A stretch of DNA of 64,000 nucleotides, from NCBI RefSeq assembly GCF_029626175.1, contig NZ_JARUBM010000002.1:4605001-4669000 (forward strand), given 5' to 3'. Shown piece by piece: positions 16,434 to 25,472 of the stretch. The stretch is from Micromonospora sp. WMMD1082. Lineage in GTDB: Bacteria; Actinomycetota; Actinomycetes; Mycobacteriales; Micromonosporaceae. The position numbers and the translations under genes were made by a program. How positions within the stretch are numbered: position 1 is the first letter of the stretch; every line of letters starts with the position of its first letter. The notes beneath the pieces were generated by a model. It saw nothing but the letters and a program-made list of their open reading frames with translations, had not been told where the DNA came from and did not search any database.

Positions 16434-18068
16434 TCAGCTACCCAGGGTGTACGTGCCGGCGCGGGGGACCGTGACCGTTGTCCAGTCCCCGTCGGCGGAG
16501 ACGGTGGCACCGCCGGACGCGGCCAGCCAGCGGCTGTGCCGCACCCGCACCGGCACCGTGGCGGCACCTGCGGTGCGGAAGGTGATCGAGGCGCCGTCGG
16601 CGTGGAGCAGCTCGCCGGGGGCGCTGACCAGCGGAGTCGGGTCGGTCACCGCGTACAGCCGCCACCGGTGCTCCGACCAGACCTCGGTGAGGTACGGCAG
16701 GCCGCCGGTGACCAGCTCGGCCTCGGCCCGGCCGACCCAGGAGAACGGCGCGTCGGGCACCGCGACGTACTGCACCGCGTTCTCGTCGAGCCAGGCCCGG
16801 TAGCTGGCGGCGGTCAGCGGCACGCCGGTGCCGGCCGCCCCGGGTACGGTGCTGAAGAACAGCGGATTGCGGTCGATGTCCGCCTGCCGCAGCCAGCCCC
16901 GGGCCAGCGGTACGTCGCCGAGCCGCGCGGCCTCCCAGTAGTTGCGGGTCGGCGGCACCTCCAGCCGGCCGGTGAGCCCGCGCCGGTCCAGCTCGGCCCG
17001 GAGCGGGGCGAAGAAGCGCGGATCGCTGGTCGGGTCGCCGATGCTGCGCAGGTCGGCGGGGACGACCGGTGGCTGCCAGAAGCACACCGCCGCCAGCAGT
17101 CCGGCCAGCGCGACCGGCCCGGCCACCCGCAGCCGCCGAGCCCAGGCGGGTGGCCGGGCGGTCGCGGCCAGGAGGGGCAGCGCGAACATGGTCGCCAGGC
17201 GGGTCGCGTTCAGCCCGACCGGGGTATGCACCAGCGCCGCCGCGACCACCCCGCCCGCCGCCAGCAGCGCACCTAGCCGCACCGGTCGGTAGCCCACCAG
17301 CGCCGCCACCAGCAGCGCGGTCACCGTCGCCCGGACCGTGTCGGTGCGGCTGATGTTCATCCAGCCGCCATCGCCGAACAGCAGCGCGGTCGCGCCGAGC
17401 GGCAGGGCCGCCGCCACCGCCAGGAGCAGCCCGCCGGCGTGCCGGCCGGAGAGCAGCAGCGCGACCCCGGCGAGCCCGACGAAGAGGCCGGCCACCGGGC
17501 TGGTCGCCGAGGCCAGCAGCGCGGCGATCCCGGCCAGCCCGAGCGGCAACCACGTGACGGGCTCCCCAGTGGTGGGCCGAACGGTGGCGGGCGGGCCGGT
17601 GGTGGGCTGCCCCGTGGTGGGCGGGCCGGTGGTGGGCCGAACGGTGGGCCAGGTGAGGGCGAGCAGGGCGGCGAGGCCGAGGGCCACCCCGAGGCCGTAC
17701 GTCACCCGACCGGAGACCAGGTTGCCGGCGATGGTGACCACCCCGACCAGGCTGCCGAGCAGCGGCCGGGACACCCGGGTGCGCACCAGCAGCGCCGCGA
17801 ACGCGGTCGCCGCCGCGACCAGGGCCAGCGCCCCGGTGAGGCGTACCCCGAGCAGGGCCATGATCGGCTGGGCGAGCAGGCTGTAGCCGAACTGCTGGAC
17901 CCCGCCGTACCAGCGCAGGTCGACCGGGGCCGGGCCGTGCGCGGCGAAGAAGTCGGCCCGGGCCACCTGCGCCGCGAGGTCCGAACCCATCGGCGGGAGG
18001 GTGAGGTACGCCACACCGAGCGCCCCGGCGGACGCGGCGGCCAGCGCCACCACCCGACTGCCCCGCAT
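16434..18068 (-). CDS. Polytopic membrane protein, GT-C glycosyltransferase-like
   Basis: 544 aa with about 10-12 transmembrane helices in residues 10-330, then a soluble extracytoplasmic C-terminal half of about 200 residues. The first extracellular loop has acidic residues (MGSDLAAQVARADFF) followed by LRWYGGVQQFGYSL, a layout reminiscent of polyprenol-dependent GT-C enzymes, though no firm family is recognised. A Thr/Pro insert built on PTTGPPTTGQPTTG (about residues 143-170) interrupts the helices and is encoded by imperfect repeats at 17566-17650. ATG 18068 has GGAGG five bases upstream. Divergent from the two mannosyltransferases, so a shared cell-envelope glycan role is inferred. Confidence 0.6.
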   Translation of the reverse strand: MRGSRVVALAAASAGALGVAYLTLPPMGSDLAAQVARADFFAAHGPAPVDLRWYGGVQQFGYSLLAQPIMALLGVRLTGALALVAAATAFAALLVRTRVSRPLLGSLVGVVTIAGNLVSGRVTYGLGVALGLAALLALTWPTVRPTTGPPTTGQPTTGPPATVRPTTGEPVTWLPLGLAGIAALLASATSPVAGLFVGLAGVALLLSGRHAGGLLLAVAAALPLGATALLFGDGGWMNISRTDTVRATVTALLVAALVGYRPVRLGALLAAGGVVAAALVHTPVGLNATRLATMFALPLLAATARPPAWARRLRVAGPVALAGLLAAVCFWQPPVVPADLRSIGDPTSDPRFFAPLRAELDRRGLTGRLEVPPTRNYWEAARLGDVPLARGWLRQADIDRNPLFFSTVPGAAGTGVPLTAASYRAWLDENAVQYVAVPDAPFSWVGRAEAELVTGGLPYLTEVWSEHRWRLYAVTDPTPLVSAPGELLHADGASITFRTAGAATVPVRVRHSRWLAASGGATVSADGDWTTVTVPRAGTYTLGS

Positions 18069-18103
18069 GCCCACCTCCGTACCGCGCTCACGGTACTGGC
18101 AGC

Positions 18104-19531
18104 ATGTCGAGCGTGCCCCATCACCTCGTGCGCTGGACCGGACTGGCCGGTTCGATCATGCTCGCCGTGGCCGCGTTCCTCGGCGGCGCCCTGCCCGACG
18201 GAGACCTGCGACCCAACCCGGTCAAGATCTGGCTGGGCCCGAACGGCCCCCTGATCATCGGGCTGTGGCTGGTCGGTACCGCCGCCATGGCCGCCGCCTG
18301 GTGGGTGCTGCGCGACCGGGTGCCGTCGGCCCGGTGGGCGCTGGTCACCGCCGGGCTGTGGGTGCTGCCGTTCCTGTTCACACCGCCGCTGGGCAGCCGG
18401 GACGCGTACGCCTACGCCTGTCAGGGGGCCAGCTTCTCGGCCGGCATCAACCCCTACGAGTACGGCGTGTCCACCCTGCCGTGCCCGTGGCTGGACACCA
18501 TGTCGCACATCTGGCGGGACACTCCGGCGCCCTACGGTCCGCTGTTCGTGGTGCTCTCCGGCGCGGTGGTCGCCGCGACCGGTTCGCTGTTCGCCAGCAT
18601 CGCGCTGTTCCGGGTGATGGCGGTGGCCGGCGTGGCGCTGACCGCGGCCTGCCTGCCGGTGCTGGCCCGCCGCTGCGGTGTGCCGGTCGGCCGGGCGCTC
18701 TGGCTGGCCCTGGCCAGCCCGTTGGTGGGTGTGCACCTGATTTCCGGGGTGCACAACGACGCGTTGATGGTCGGGTTGATGGTGGCCGGCCTGGCCGTGG
18801 TGGTCAGCCAGCCGGGCCGGCGCTGGCCGCTGCTGGCCGGCGGGGTGGTGCTCGGCATGGCCGCCGGGATCAAGGTGACCGCGCTGGTGGTGGTCCCGTT
18901 CGCGGCGCTCGCCGCGATCGCCGGCGGGTTCTCCGTACGCGCGCTGCTGCGCGACGGGACGCCGGTGGTCGGCGGGGCGGTCGCCACGCTGCTCGGGGTG
19001 ACCGCCGCCGCCGGGCTCGACTTCGGCTGGATCACCGGCCTGTCGCACGGCAACGAGGTGATCGGCTGGACCTCGCCGCCGACCGCCGTCGGGCAGACCG
19101 TCGGCTACCTGGTGCTGCCCTTCGGCCTGCACGTCGACGCGCTGCCGGTGACCCGGGCGATCGGCATGCTGGTGCTGGCGGCGCTGCTGGTGTGGCTGTG
19201 GTTCCGGGCGCGTACCCGGGATCCGCTCTGGCACGCCGCGCTGGCGTTGACCGCGACGGTGGCGCTGGCCCCGCTCTTCCACCCCTGGTACTGGTTCTGG
19301 CCGCTGGCCCTGCTCGCCGCCACCGCCCACCGCACCTGGTGGCTCAGCGTGGTGACGGTGGTCTCGTCGTTCCTGGTGCTGGCCGACGGCACCGGACTGG
19401 CCCGATACACCAAGACGGCCGGTGCGCCGCTGATGACGCTGTTGGTGATCGTGGTGGCCGTTCGCTTGGTACGGTCGGCTCGGGCGGCCCGGTCGGCCCG
19501 CCGCCCGGTTCCCGTCGTTCCCGTCGACTGA
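18104..19531 (+). CDS. MptB-like polyprenol-phosphomannose-dependent alpha-1,6-mannosyltransferase (first copy)
   Basis: 475 aa integral membrane protein with about 12 helices. Family segments are FLGGALPDGDL at the N-terminus, TPPLGSRDAYAYACQGASF with the acidic residues of the first periplasmic loop, WRDTPAPYGPLFV, GVHNDALMVGLM, GWTSPPTAVG and LFHPWYWFWPL. MptB-type GT-C enzymes elongate the alpha-1,6-mannan core of lipoglycans using polyprenyl-phosphate-mannose on the outer face of the membrane. ATG 18104 lies 35 bases from the start of the divergent membrane protein. A second, clearly homologous gene follows 14 bases downstream. Confidence 0.82.
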   Translation: MSSVPHHLVRWTGLAGSIMLAVAAFLGGALPDGDLRPNPVKIWLGPNGPLIIGLWLVGTAAMAAAWWVLRDRVPSARWALVTAGLWVLPFLFTPPLGSRDAYAYACQGASFSAGINPYEYGVSTLPCPWLDTMSHIWRDTPAPYGPLFVVLSGAVVAATGSLFASIALFRVMAVAGVALTAACLPVLARRCGVPVGRALWLALASPLVGVHLISGVHNDALMVGLMVAGLAVVVSQPGRRWPLLAGGVVLGMAAGIKVTALVVVPFAALAAIAGGFSVRALLRDGTPVVGGAVATLLGVTAAAGLDFGWITGLSHGNEVIGWTSPPTAVGQTVGYLVLPFGLHVDALPVTRAIGMLVLAALLVWLWFRARTRDPLWHAALALTATVALAPLFHPWYWFWPLALLAATAHRTWWLSVVTVVSSFLVLADGTGLARYTKTAGAPLMTLLVIVVAVRLVRSARAARSARRPVPVVPVD

Positions 19532-19545
19532 GGAGAGACACGCCG

Positions 19546-21078
19546 GTGACCGACTCCGGCGCCCGGCCCGCGTCCGACATCCGGTCCGCGTCCGACATCC
19601 GGTCCGCGTCCACTCGGGAGCGGGTCGTCCGGTACGCCGGGCTTGCCGGAGCGCTGCTGCTGGCGGTCGCCGGATACCTCGGCGGCGCGCTGCCCGACGC
19701 CACCACCACCCGCGTGTGGCACTCGGCGGACGGCCCGCTGACCGTGGTGCTGTGGCTGGCCGGTACCGCCGTGATGGTGGGCGCGTGGTGGGCACTGCGC
19801 GATGGCGCCCCGTCCACCCGGTGGGCGTATCTCACCGCCGGGCTGTGGATGCTGCCGCTGCTGGTCACCGCCCCGCTGGGCAGCCGGGACGGATACTCGT
19901 ACGCCTGCCAGGGCTGGGTGTACGCCGACGGCGGTGACCCGTACGCCACCGGGGTGGCCGCGGCCGGCTGCCCATGGGTGTCGGCGGTCGCGCCCGTCTG
20001 GCGGGACACCCCCGCCCCGTACGGGCCGCTCTTCGTGCTGCTCGCCGCGCTGGCCGTGGTGCTCGGCGGCGGCCTGGTCGGCACGCTGGTGCTGCTGCGG
20101 GTGCTGGCGGTGGCGGGGCTGCTGCTGGCGGCGCTCTGCCTGCCCGGCCTGGCCCGGGCGGCCGGGGTGCCGCCCCGGCGGGCGGTCTGGCTGGTGCTGG
20201 CCTGCCCGCTGGTCGGGGTGCACCTGGTGGCCGGTGCGCACAACGACGCCGTGATGCTCGGCCTGCTCCTGCTCGGGCTGTTGCTGCTGGTCCGCCGACC
20301 AGCAGCCGGGTTGCTGCTGAGGGCCGGGTTGCTGCTGGGGGCCGGGGCGCTGCTCGGGCTGGCGGTGTCGGTGAAGGCCACCGCCGTGGTGGTGCTGCCG
20401 TTCGCCGCGCTGGTCGCCGTGCGGGGCCGGTACACGCTGCCGGCGCTGCTGCGCGACGGCGGCACGCTCGCCGTCGGGGTGCTCGGCGGGTTGGTGGTCC
20501 CCTCGCTGCTGTCCGGTCTCGGGCTCGGCTGGCTCGCCGGGTTGGGCCGCAGCGGCGACACCGAGCAGTGGACCTCGCCGCCGACCGCCGTCGGGATGGT
20601 CGTCGACTACGCCGGTGAGCTGCTGGGCCGGGAACCCGCCGCGGTGCCGGTGACGCGCCTCGTCGGGCTGGTCCTGCTGGCGGCGCTGCTGGTGTTGCTG
20701 TGGTGGCGGACCTGGTCCGCCCTGCGCACCTCGGCGCCGCCCGAAGCCGGCCGAAGGTTGGCGCTGTGGGGTGCCGGGGTGGCGTTGACGGTCACGGTGG
20801 TTCTCGCTCCGGTGTTCCACCCCTGGTACGCGACCTGGCCGCTGGCGCTGCTCGCGGTGACGGCAACCCGGACCACCTGGTTCGTGCTGCCCTGCGCGGC
20901 GGCGACCTTCCTCGCCCTGCCGGACGGCACCAACCTGGCCCGGCTGGTGAAGGCACCCGGCGCGGTGGCGATGACCCTGCTGGTCATCGTCGCGGTGCCC
21001 TGGGCCCTGCGCCACCACCGCCACCTGACCCGCCCGCACCCCGCCCCACTGACCCGCCCCACTGACCCGCCCCACTGA
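19546..21078 (+). CDS. MptB-like polyprenol-phosphomannose-dependent alpha-1,6-mannosyltransferase (second copy)
   Basis: 510 aa. Paralog of the preceding gene with the same landmarks: YLGGALPDATTT, APLGSRDGYSYACQGW, VWRDTPAPYGPLFVL, GAHNDAVMLGL, WTSPPTAVGMV and VFHPWYATWPL. The N-terminus carries a tandem 18-base duplication (19571-19588 and 19589-19606) giving SDIRSASDIRSAS. GTG 19546 follows AGGAGAG that overlaps the previous stop, so the pair is one operon. The C-terminal tail is His/Pro/Thr-rich (PLTRPTDPPH). Tandem copies could act sequentially on one glycan or have split specificity; sequence alone cannot tell. Confidence 0.82.
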   Translation: MTDSGARPASDIRSASDIRSASTRERVVRYAGLAGALLLAVAGYLGGALPDATTTRVWHSADGPLTVVLWLAGTAVMVGAWWALRDGAPSTRWAYLTAGLWMLPLLVTAPLGSRDGYSYACQGWVYADGGDPYATGVAAAGCPWVSAVAPVWRDTPAPYGPLFVLLAALAVVLGGGLVGTLVLLRVLAVAGLLLAALCLPGLARAAGVPPRRAVWLVLACPLVGVHLVAGAHNDAVMLGLLLLGLLLLVRRPAAGLLLRAGLLLGAGALLGLAVSVKATAVVVLPFAALVAVRGRYTLPALLRDGGTLAVGVLGGLVVPSLLSGLGLGWLAGLGRSGDTEQWTSPPTAVGMVVDYAGELLGREPAAVPVTRLVGLVLLAALLVLLWWRTWSALRTSAPPEAGRRLALWGAGVALTVTVVLAPVFHPWYATWPLALLAVTATRTTWFVLPCAAATFLALPDGTNLARLVKAPGAVAMTLLVIVAVPWALRHHRHLTRPHPAPLTRPTDPPH

Positions 21079-21081
21079 TCG

Positions 21082-21154
21082 CCCGCCGGACTGTGGCAGT
21101 CCAGCCAGCCGACACGCCGGGGCGGGACCAGCTGAACTGCCACGGTCCGGCGGG
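21082..21154. terminator. Terminator-like inverted repeat between convergent genes
   Basis: A 19-base stem (21082-21100, CCCGCCGGACTGTGGCAGT, against 21136-21154) pairs fully if one G-U is allowed, with a 35-base loop. It begins a few bases after the second mannosyltransferase stop and precedes the end of the minus-strand membrane gene, so it can serve both. Confidence 0.7.
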
Positions 21155-21184
21155 ACCGCCCTCCCGGCGCGGCGACGAGCGGGG

Positions 21185-22165
21185 TCAGCGACGTGCCCCG
21201 CAGGTGGGGCAGGGCTCGGCGGAGCGGTCGCCGGTACGCGGACGCAGGGCGACGGCGGCCGGCAGCACGGCCGGCCCGAGCAGCCCGACGGCGAGCGCGG
21301 TGCCGACCAGGGTCGGGTACGTCGGGCGCGGCGCGGCGCTGATCAGGCCGTCCACCGCAGCGGCCAGGATGTGCACGCTGAGCAGGCCGACCGGGGTGAG
21401 CAGCGCCGCCACGCCCCACCAGCCACGCCCGTCGCGTCGCATACCGAGCCCCACGGCGAGTAGCAGGGCCACGGCCAGCAGCACCGCACCGGCCGCCGGC
21501 AGCAGTTCCTCCGCGGTCCCCCGGTACGCGCCCCAGTAGTGGCTGTGCCCCAGCACGTAGGCGGTCACGCCGCCAGCCATGGCGGCCGCGAGCGGCAGGG
21601 CCCGGGCCACCGGCGCCAGGTGACCGTCGACCGCGAGCGCCAGCACCGCGAGGGCGACCTGCGGTGCCAGCACCAGCAACGGTGGCCGGGGCAGACCCGC
21701 GACCAGGCTCGTCACCGGCACCGCTACGGTCGTCAGCAGCGCCAGGGCGATGGCCGCGCGGGTGGGCCGCCCCGGTGCGACGAGTGCGAGAGTCGCAGGG
21801 AGCAGCCAGGCGAACCAGGTGACGACGCCGGCCGACACGAACAGCCCGAAGGTCGGCGCACCAGACTCGGCCGGTGGTGGCTGCTGCTCGACGACCGCCC
21901 AGAAGCCGGCGAGGAAGGTGGCGGTGGCCAGGGCGAGCAGTCCGGCGAGGCGTACCCCGGGAAGCAGGTCGGTGGCGCCGGCGGCCCGCAGCCGCTGGCG
22001 GAGGCCGCCGCGCACGAGGTCGGCGGCGTCCGCCGGGGAGGGCCACCGCCGTCCCGGGACGGCCAGGTCGAGGTACGTCCCGACGATCTCGTCGCCGCGG
22101 TCGCGGCGGTAGTCCGCCGGGTACGCCCGCAGCAGTCGCCGGTAGCGGCGCTCCAGCATGGTCAT
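21185..22165 (-). CDS. Multi-pass membrane protein cotranscribed with a PadR regulator
   Basis: 326 aa. A cytoplasmic N-terminus of about 65 residues (LERRYRRLLRAYPADYRRDRGDEIVGTYLD) is typical of actinobacterial membrane proteins paired with PadR regulators. It is followed by about seven hydrophobic helices and a C-terminal CPTCGARR, a single CxxC that could bind metal. ATG 22165 overlaps the PadR stop by four bases (ATGA). The function is not known; membrane stress or antibiotic response roles for such pairs are inference only. Confidence 0.65.
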   Translation of the reverse strand: MTMLERRYRRLLRAYPADYRRDRGDEIVGTYLDLAVPGRRWPSPADAADLVRGGLRQRLRAAGATDLLPGVRLAGLLALATATFLAGFWAVVEQQPPPAESGAPTFGLFVSAGVVTWFAWLLPATLALVAPGRPTRAAIALALLTTVAVPVTSLVAGLPRPPLLVLAPQVALAVLALAVDGHLAPVARALPLAAAMAGGVTAYVLGHSHYWGAYRGTAEELLPAAGAVLLAVALLLAVGLGMRRDGRGWWGVAALLTPVGLLSVHILAAAVDGLISAAPRPTYPTLVGTALAVGLLGPAVLPAAVALRPRTGDRSAEPCPTCGARR

Positions 22166-22521
22166 GCCGGACCCCCGGCGGTACGCGGTGCGAGCGGGCG
22201 CACGGCACGGGCGCGGAGCCGGGCGGTGGCCGCCTCGACGTTGCGTCGCAGCCGTTCGGTCTCGGCGGCGAGGGTGGCGTCCCCGGCGGGGGAGAGGCGG
22301 TAGTAGCGCCGCAACCGCCCGTCGACGGTCTCCTCGCGGTCGAGGTCGACCAGCCCGGCGTCGGTGAGCCGGTCCAGCGCGCCGTAGAGGGTGCCGGGGC
22401 GCAGCGAGAGCCGCCCGTCGGAGAGGACCGCCACCTCGCCGATGATCGCGTAGCCGTGCATCGGCTCGCGGGCGAGCGCGGTCAGGATGAGGAAGGTGGG
22501 TTCGCGCAGCGGTGTGTCCAC
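22162..22521 (-). CDS. PadR family transcriptional regulator
   Basis: 119 aa. Winged-helix PadR domain: REPTFLILTALAREPMHGYA (helix 1-2), LRPGTLYGALDRLTDAGLV (recognition helix) and REETVDGRLRRYYRLSPAG (wing), then a C-terminal dimerisation helix rich in Arg/Glu. These proteins repress neighbouring membrane or transporter genes until an inducer binds. GTG 22521 sits six bases after a TATATT element, suggesting a leaderless transcript. It is translationally coupled to the membrane protein and probably autoregulates the pair. Confidence 0.88.
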   Translation of the reverse strand: MDTPLREPTFLILTALAREPMHGYAIIGEVAVLSDGRLSLRPGTLYGALDRLTDAGLVDLDREETVDGRLRRYYRLSPAGDATLAAETERLRRNVEAATARLRARAVRPLAPRTAGGPA

Positions 22522-22524
22522 GCC

Positions 22525-22537
22525 CCGAATATATCGG
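22525..22537 (-). promoter_or_regulatory. AT-rich -10 and short dyad upstream of padR
   Basis: CCGAATATATCGG (top strand) has CCGA/TCGG arms and contains the minus-strand -10 TATATT (22528-22533), six bases before GTG 22521. A PadR operator over the promoter is possible but rests on one short dyad. Confidence 0.35.
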
Positions 22538-22620
22538 ACGCGAAGGTATTGGGTGGCCCGGAAACGGCCCCGGGCCGGCCTCGCCGCGAAGGCGGGACCG
22601 GCCCGGGTGGCGTCGGTGGG

Positions 22621-24045
22621 TCAGCAGTCGAAGTACATGGCGAACTCGTGCGGGGTCGGGCGCAGGCGCACCGGGTCGACCTCGTTGGCCCGCTTCCAGT
22701 CGACCCAGGTGGAGATTAGGTCCGGCGTGAAGACGCCGCCGTCGAGCAGGTAGTCGTGGTCGGCCTCGAGCGAGTCGAGCACCGCCGGCAGCGAGCCCGG
22801 CACCTGCTTGACGTCGCCCCACTCCTCCGGCGGGAGGTCGTAGAGGTCCTTGTCGATCGGCGCCGGCGGCTCGATCTTGTTCTTGATGCCGTCCAGGCCG
22901 GCCATCAGCATCGCCGAGAAGGCGAGGTAGACGTTGGCCGACGGGTCCGGCACGCGGAACTCGACCCGCTTGGCCTTCGGGTTGCTGCCGGTGACCGGGA
23001 TGCGGGTGCAGGCGGACCGGTTGCGCTGCGAGTAGACCAGGTTGACCGGCGCCTCGAAGCCCGGGACGAGGCGGCGGTACGAGTTGACCGTCGGGTTGGT
23101 GAACGCCAGCAGCGACGGGGCGTGGTGCAGCAGACCGCCGATGTACCAGCGGGCGGTGTCGGAGAGGCCGGCGTAGCCCGTCTCGTCGTAGAACAGCGGC
23201 TCACCGTTGAGCCAGAGGCTCTGGTGGGTGTGCATGCCGGAGCCGTTGTCCCCGAAGAGCGGCTTGGGCATGAAGGTCGCGGTCTTGCCGGCGGCCCAGG
23301 CGGTGTTCTTCACGATGTACTTGAAGAGCTGGAGCTGGTCACCGGCGTGCAGCAGGGTGGAGAACTTGTAGTTGATCTCCGCCTGGCCGGCGGTGCCGAC
23401 CTCGTGGTGCGAGCGCTCCACGGTGAAGCCGGTGTCGATCAGCTTGCGGACGATCTGGTCGCGCAGGTCGGCGTAGTGGTCGACCGGCGGCACCGGGAAG
23501 TAGCCGCCCTTGTACGCGGTCTTGTAGCCGCGGTTGCCGCCCTCCTCCTCGCGGCCGGTGTTCCAGGCGCCCTCGATCGAGTCGATGTAGTAGAAGGCCT
23601 GGTTGGCGGAGGTCTCGTGGCGGATCGAGTCGAAGATGTAGAACTCCGCCTCGGGGCCGAAGTATGCGGTGTCCGCGATGCCGCTGGCGGCCAGGAAGGC
23701 CTCGGCCTTCTTCGCCACGTTGCGCGGGTCGCGAGAATATGCCTCGCGGGTGAACGGGTCGTGGATGAAGAAGTTCAGCGCGAGGGTCTTCTGCGCACGG
23801 AACGGGTCGATGAAGGCGGTCGCGACGTCCGGGAGCAGGAGCATGTCCGACTCGTGGATCGCCTGGAAGCCGCGGATCGACGACCCGTCGAAAGCAAGAC
23901 CGTTGGTGAAGAAGTCGTCGTCGACGGACTCCACCGGCAGGTTGAAGTGCTGCATGACGCCGGGCAGGTCACAGAAACGAACGTCGACGAACTTCACGTC
24001 CTCGTTCTTGAGGTAACGCAGGAGTTCCTCGGGATTGGCGAACAC
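22621..24045 (-). CDS. glnA: Glutamine synthetase type I (GlnA1)
   Basis: 474 aa, the expected length. Makes glutamine from glutamate, ammonia and ATP as a cytoplasmic dodecamer. Visible signatures: [47 protein letters not shown] (metal and substrate ligands), [27 protein letters not shown] and [10 protein letters not shown]. The adenylylation site is present as [11 protein letters not shown] (Tyr near residue 400), making this the expected GlnE target. GTG 24045 is preceded by GGAGGA; longer starts lie in the leader. A GlnR-type box stands 58-95 bases upstream. Divergent from the RDD-protein gene. Confidence 0.97.
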   Translation of the reverse strand: MFANPEELLRYLKNEDVKFVDVRFCDLPGVMQHFNLPVESVDDDFFTNGLAFDGSSIRGFQAIHESDMLLLPDVATAFIDPFRAQKTLALNFFIHDPFTREAYSRDPRNVAKKAEAFLAASGIADTAYFGPEAEFYIFDSIRHETSANQAFYYIDSIEGAWNTGREEEGGNRGYKTAYKGGYFPVPPVDHYADLRDQIVRKLIDTGFTVERSHHEVGTAGQAEINYKFSTLLHAGDQLQLFKYIVKNTAWAAGKTATFMPKPLFGDNGSGMHTHQSLWLNGEPLFYDETGYAGLSDTARWYIGGLLHHAPSLLAFTNPTVNSYRRLVPGFEAPVNLVYSQRNRSACTRIPVTGSNPKAKRVEFRVPDPSANVYLAFSAMLMAGLDGIKNKIEPPAPIDKDLYDLPPEEWGDVKQVPGSLPAVLDSLEADHDYLLDGGVFTPDLISTWVDWKRANEVDPVRLRPTPHEFAMYFDC

Positions 24046-24102
24046 TCGTCCTCCTGGCACGTCCACGGGTAGCTAGGCTCCTGGCGACGCTATGGCCGTG
24101 CG

Positions 24103-24140
24103 GTTGCCCGGCCATGTCTCCAGTGTTTCTGCCGTGTTAC
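24103..24140 (-). promoter_or_regulatory. GlnR-type binding site upstream of glnA
   Basis: Read on the minus strand from 24140: GTAAC-N6-GAAAC (24136-24140 and 24125-24129), then N6, GACAT (24114-24118), N6, GCAAC (24103-24107). This follows the GTnAC-n6-GAAAC repeat of actinobacterial GlnR boxes: the first half matches perfectly, the fourth box has one mismatch, the third two. A TAGCGT at 24087-24092 is a candidate -10 without a recognisable -35, as expected for an activator-dependent promoter. It predicts nitrogen-limitation control of glnA. Confidence 0.65.
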
Positions 24141-24312
24141 GTCCCTCGCGGTGGGTCACCGTGGCGCCTGGTGTGGGCACCCGGGCCCGAGGAACCGGGT
24201 CCGGCGGTGCCAGTGTAGTGACACTTGGTGCCATTGGTCCGGTTCCGTCGCCGCGCGTCGCCGCGCGGCGACGCGGGTGCGGTGCTGGTCCGGGCCGGCC
24301 GTCGAGGCTGGC

Positions 24313-24318
24313 TAGTCT
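24313..24318 (+). promoter_or_regulatory. -10 element (TAGTCT) of the RDD-protein gene, leaderless spacing
   Basis: TAGTCT followed by eight bases and GTG 24327, with no ribosome site between. Confidence 0.5.
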
Positions 24319-24326
24319 TGTCCGCT

Positions 24327-24734
24327 GTGACCACCCCGCCGCATCGCCCACCGCCACCCGCCGCGGACCCCGACTTCACCCCGGCCGACCTGGGCCGCCG
24401 CTTCGGCGCGCTGGTCATCGACTGGATTCTCTGCCTGCTCGCGTCGGGCCTGTTCGCCAGCCCCACCCGGGACGCCTGGGCGCCCGTGGTCGTGCTGATC
24501 GTGGCGTACGGCTTCTTCCTCGGCCTGTTCGCGCAGACCCCCGGCATGTACCTGACCCGGATCCGCTGCGTCGACTGGACCGACGGCGGCCGGATCGGCC
24601 TGGTCCGGGCCCTGCTACGCGGCGTGCTGCTGGCCCTGGTCGTGCCCGCCCTGCTGATGGACCAGCACCGCCGCGGCCTGCACGACCGCCTCACCGGCTC
24701 GGTCGTCGCCCCCGCTCCCCGCGCGCGCACCTAG
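24327..24734 (+). CDS. RDD family membrane protein
   Basis: 135 aa. A Pro-rich N-terminus leads into the RDD domain: LGRRFGALVIDWILCLLASG holds the conserved Arg and Asp of helix 1, then VVVLIVAYGFFLGLFAQTPG and IRCVDW, and a third helix ending in QHRRGLHDRLTGSVVV-like basic residues with the late conserved Asp. About three transmembrane helices. The family function is unknown; some members affect ion or solute transport. The position next to glnA1 and a DUF4191 gene matches the order I recall in mycobacteria, so this is a conserved neighbourhood. Confidence 0.8.
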   Translation: MTTPPHRPPPPAADPDFTPADLGRRFGALVIDWILCLLASGLFASPTRDAWAPVVVLIVAYGFFLGLFAQTPGMYLTRIRCVDWTDGGRIGLVRALLRGVLLALVVPALLMDQHRRGLHDRLTGSVVAPAPRART

Positions 24735-24772
24735 ACCGCCCACCGGGAGGCGGCGGCACCCTCGGGGCAGGG

Positions 24773-25459
24773 TCAGCGGCCACGCATCTGGCGGGCGCCG
24801 CGCGGTGGGCGGAGGTTCTTGGGGATGGCACCCTTGGGCATCTGGGGGCGGGCGGTGAGCGCCTTGAGGCGCTTCTCCAGGGAGTTGACGTCCTTGCCGC
24901 TGAGGTTGCGGGGCAGCCGCATCAGCGTCATCCGCAGCTTGCGGATCGGCAGTTCGCCCTCGTCCTGCCCGATGACGTAGTCGTAGAGCGGTGCGGTGCC
25001 GATCACCTTCGCGAGCCGGCGCTTCTCCTGGCCGAGCAGGCCGCGTACCCGCTGCGGGTTGCCCTCCGCCAGCAGGATCACTCCCGGACGGCCGATGACC
25101 AGGTGCACCATGTCCATCTGGGTGGTCGAGCTGACCGCGGGGGAGACCCGCCAGTCGCCACGCATGTTCTCCATGATCTGCGCGGCGGCGCCCGGCTGGC
25201 CCTCGGCGGCGTTCATCATCGCCCGGTTGGACCGGAGGTTGAGCACGATCAACAGGCAGAGCAGGGCGAACAGGATGCCCAGCGGCAGCCAGAGCCAGCC
25301 CCAGAACACCACCGCGACCACGGTCAGCGCGAGCGGGATCAGCACCGCGCCGGTGGCCAGCGGCGCGAACCACTTGTCCTGCTTGGCGGTGAACCGGAAC
25401 ACCAACCCGATCTGCTTCAGCCGCTGGCCGAACGAGACCTTCTCCTGGGGCTTTGCCAT
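24773..25459 (-). CDS. DUF4191 family membrane protein
   Basis: 228 aa. N-terminal KQDKWFAPLATG precedes two adjacent transmembrane helices (about residues 35-75), followed by a soluble cytoplasmic domain with QIMENMRGDWRVSPAVS, VIGRPGVILLAEG and RKLRMTLMRLPRNL. This is the actinobacterial DUF4191 family, conserved next to lipA and glnA; the biochemical role is unknown. ATG 25459 is supported by TAGACT seven bases upstream. It converges on the RDD gene with a 38-base gap and has its own promoter. Confidence 0.82.
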   Translation of the reverse strand: MAKPQEKVSFGQRLKQIGLVFRFTAKQDKWFAPLATGAVLIPLALTVVAVVFWGWLWLPLGILFALLCLLIVLNLRSNRAMMNAAEGQPGAAAQIMENMRGDWRVSPAVSSTTQMDMVHLVIGRPGVILLAEGNPQRVRGLLGQEKRRLAKVIGTAPLYDYVIGQDEGELPIRKLRMTLMRLPRNLSGKDVNSLEKRLKALTARPQMPKGAIPKNLRPPRGARQMRGR

Positions 25460-25466
25460 GGCGTCG

Positions 25467-25472
25467 AGTCTA
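25467..25472 (-). promoter_or_regulatory. -10 element (TAGACT) of the DUF4191 gene, leaderless spacing
   Basis: TAGACT on the minus strand is followed by exactly seven bases and ATG 25459. Confidence 0.55.

Noticed and set aside
22756..24072. Long plus-strand open frame opposite glnA
   Set aside because: A shadow of the glnA codon bias: no motif, no ribosome site, and the opposite strand encodes an unmistakable glutamine synthetase.
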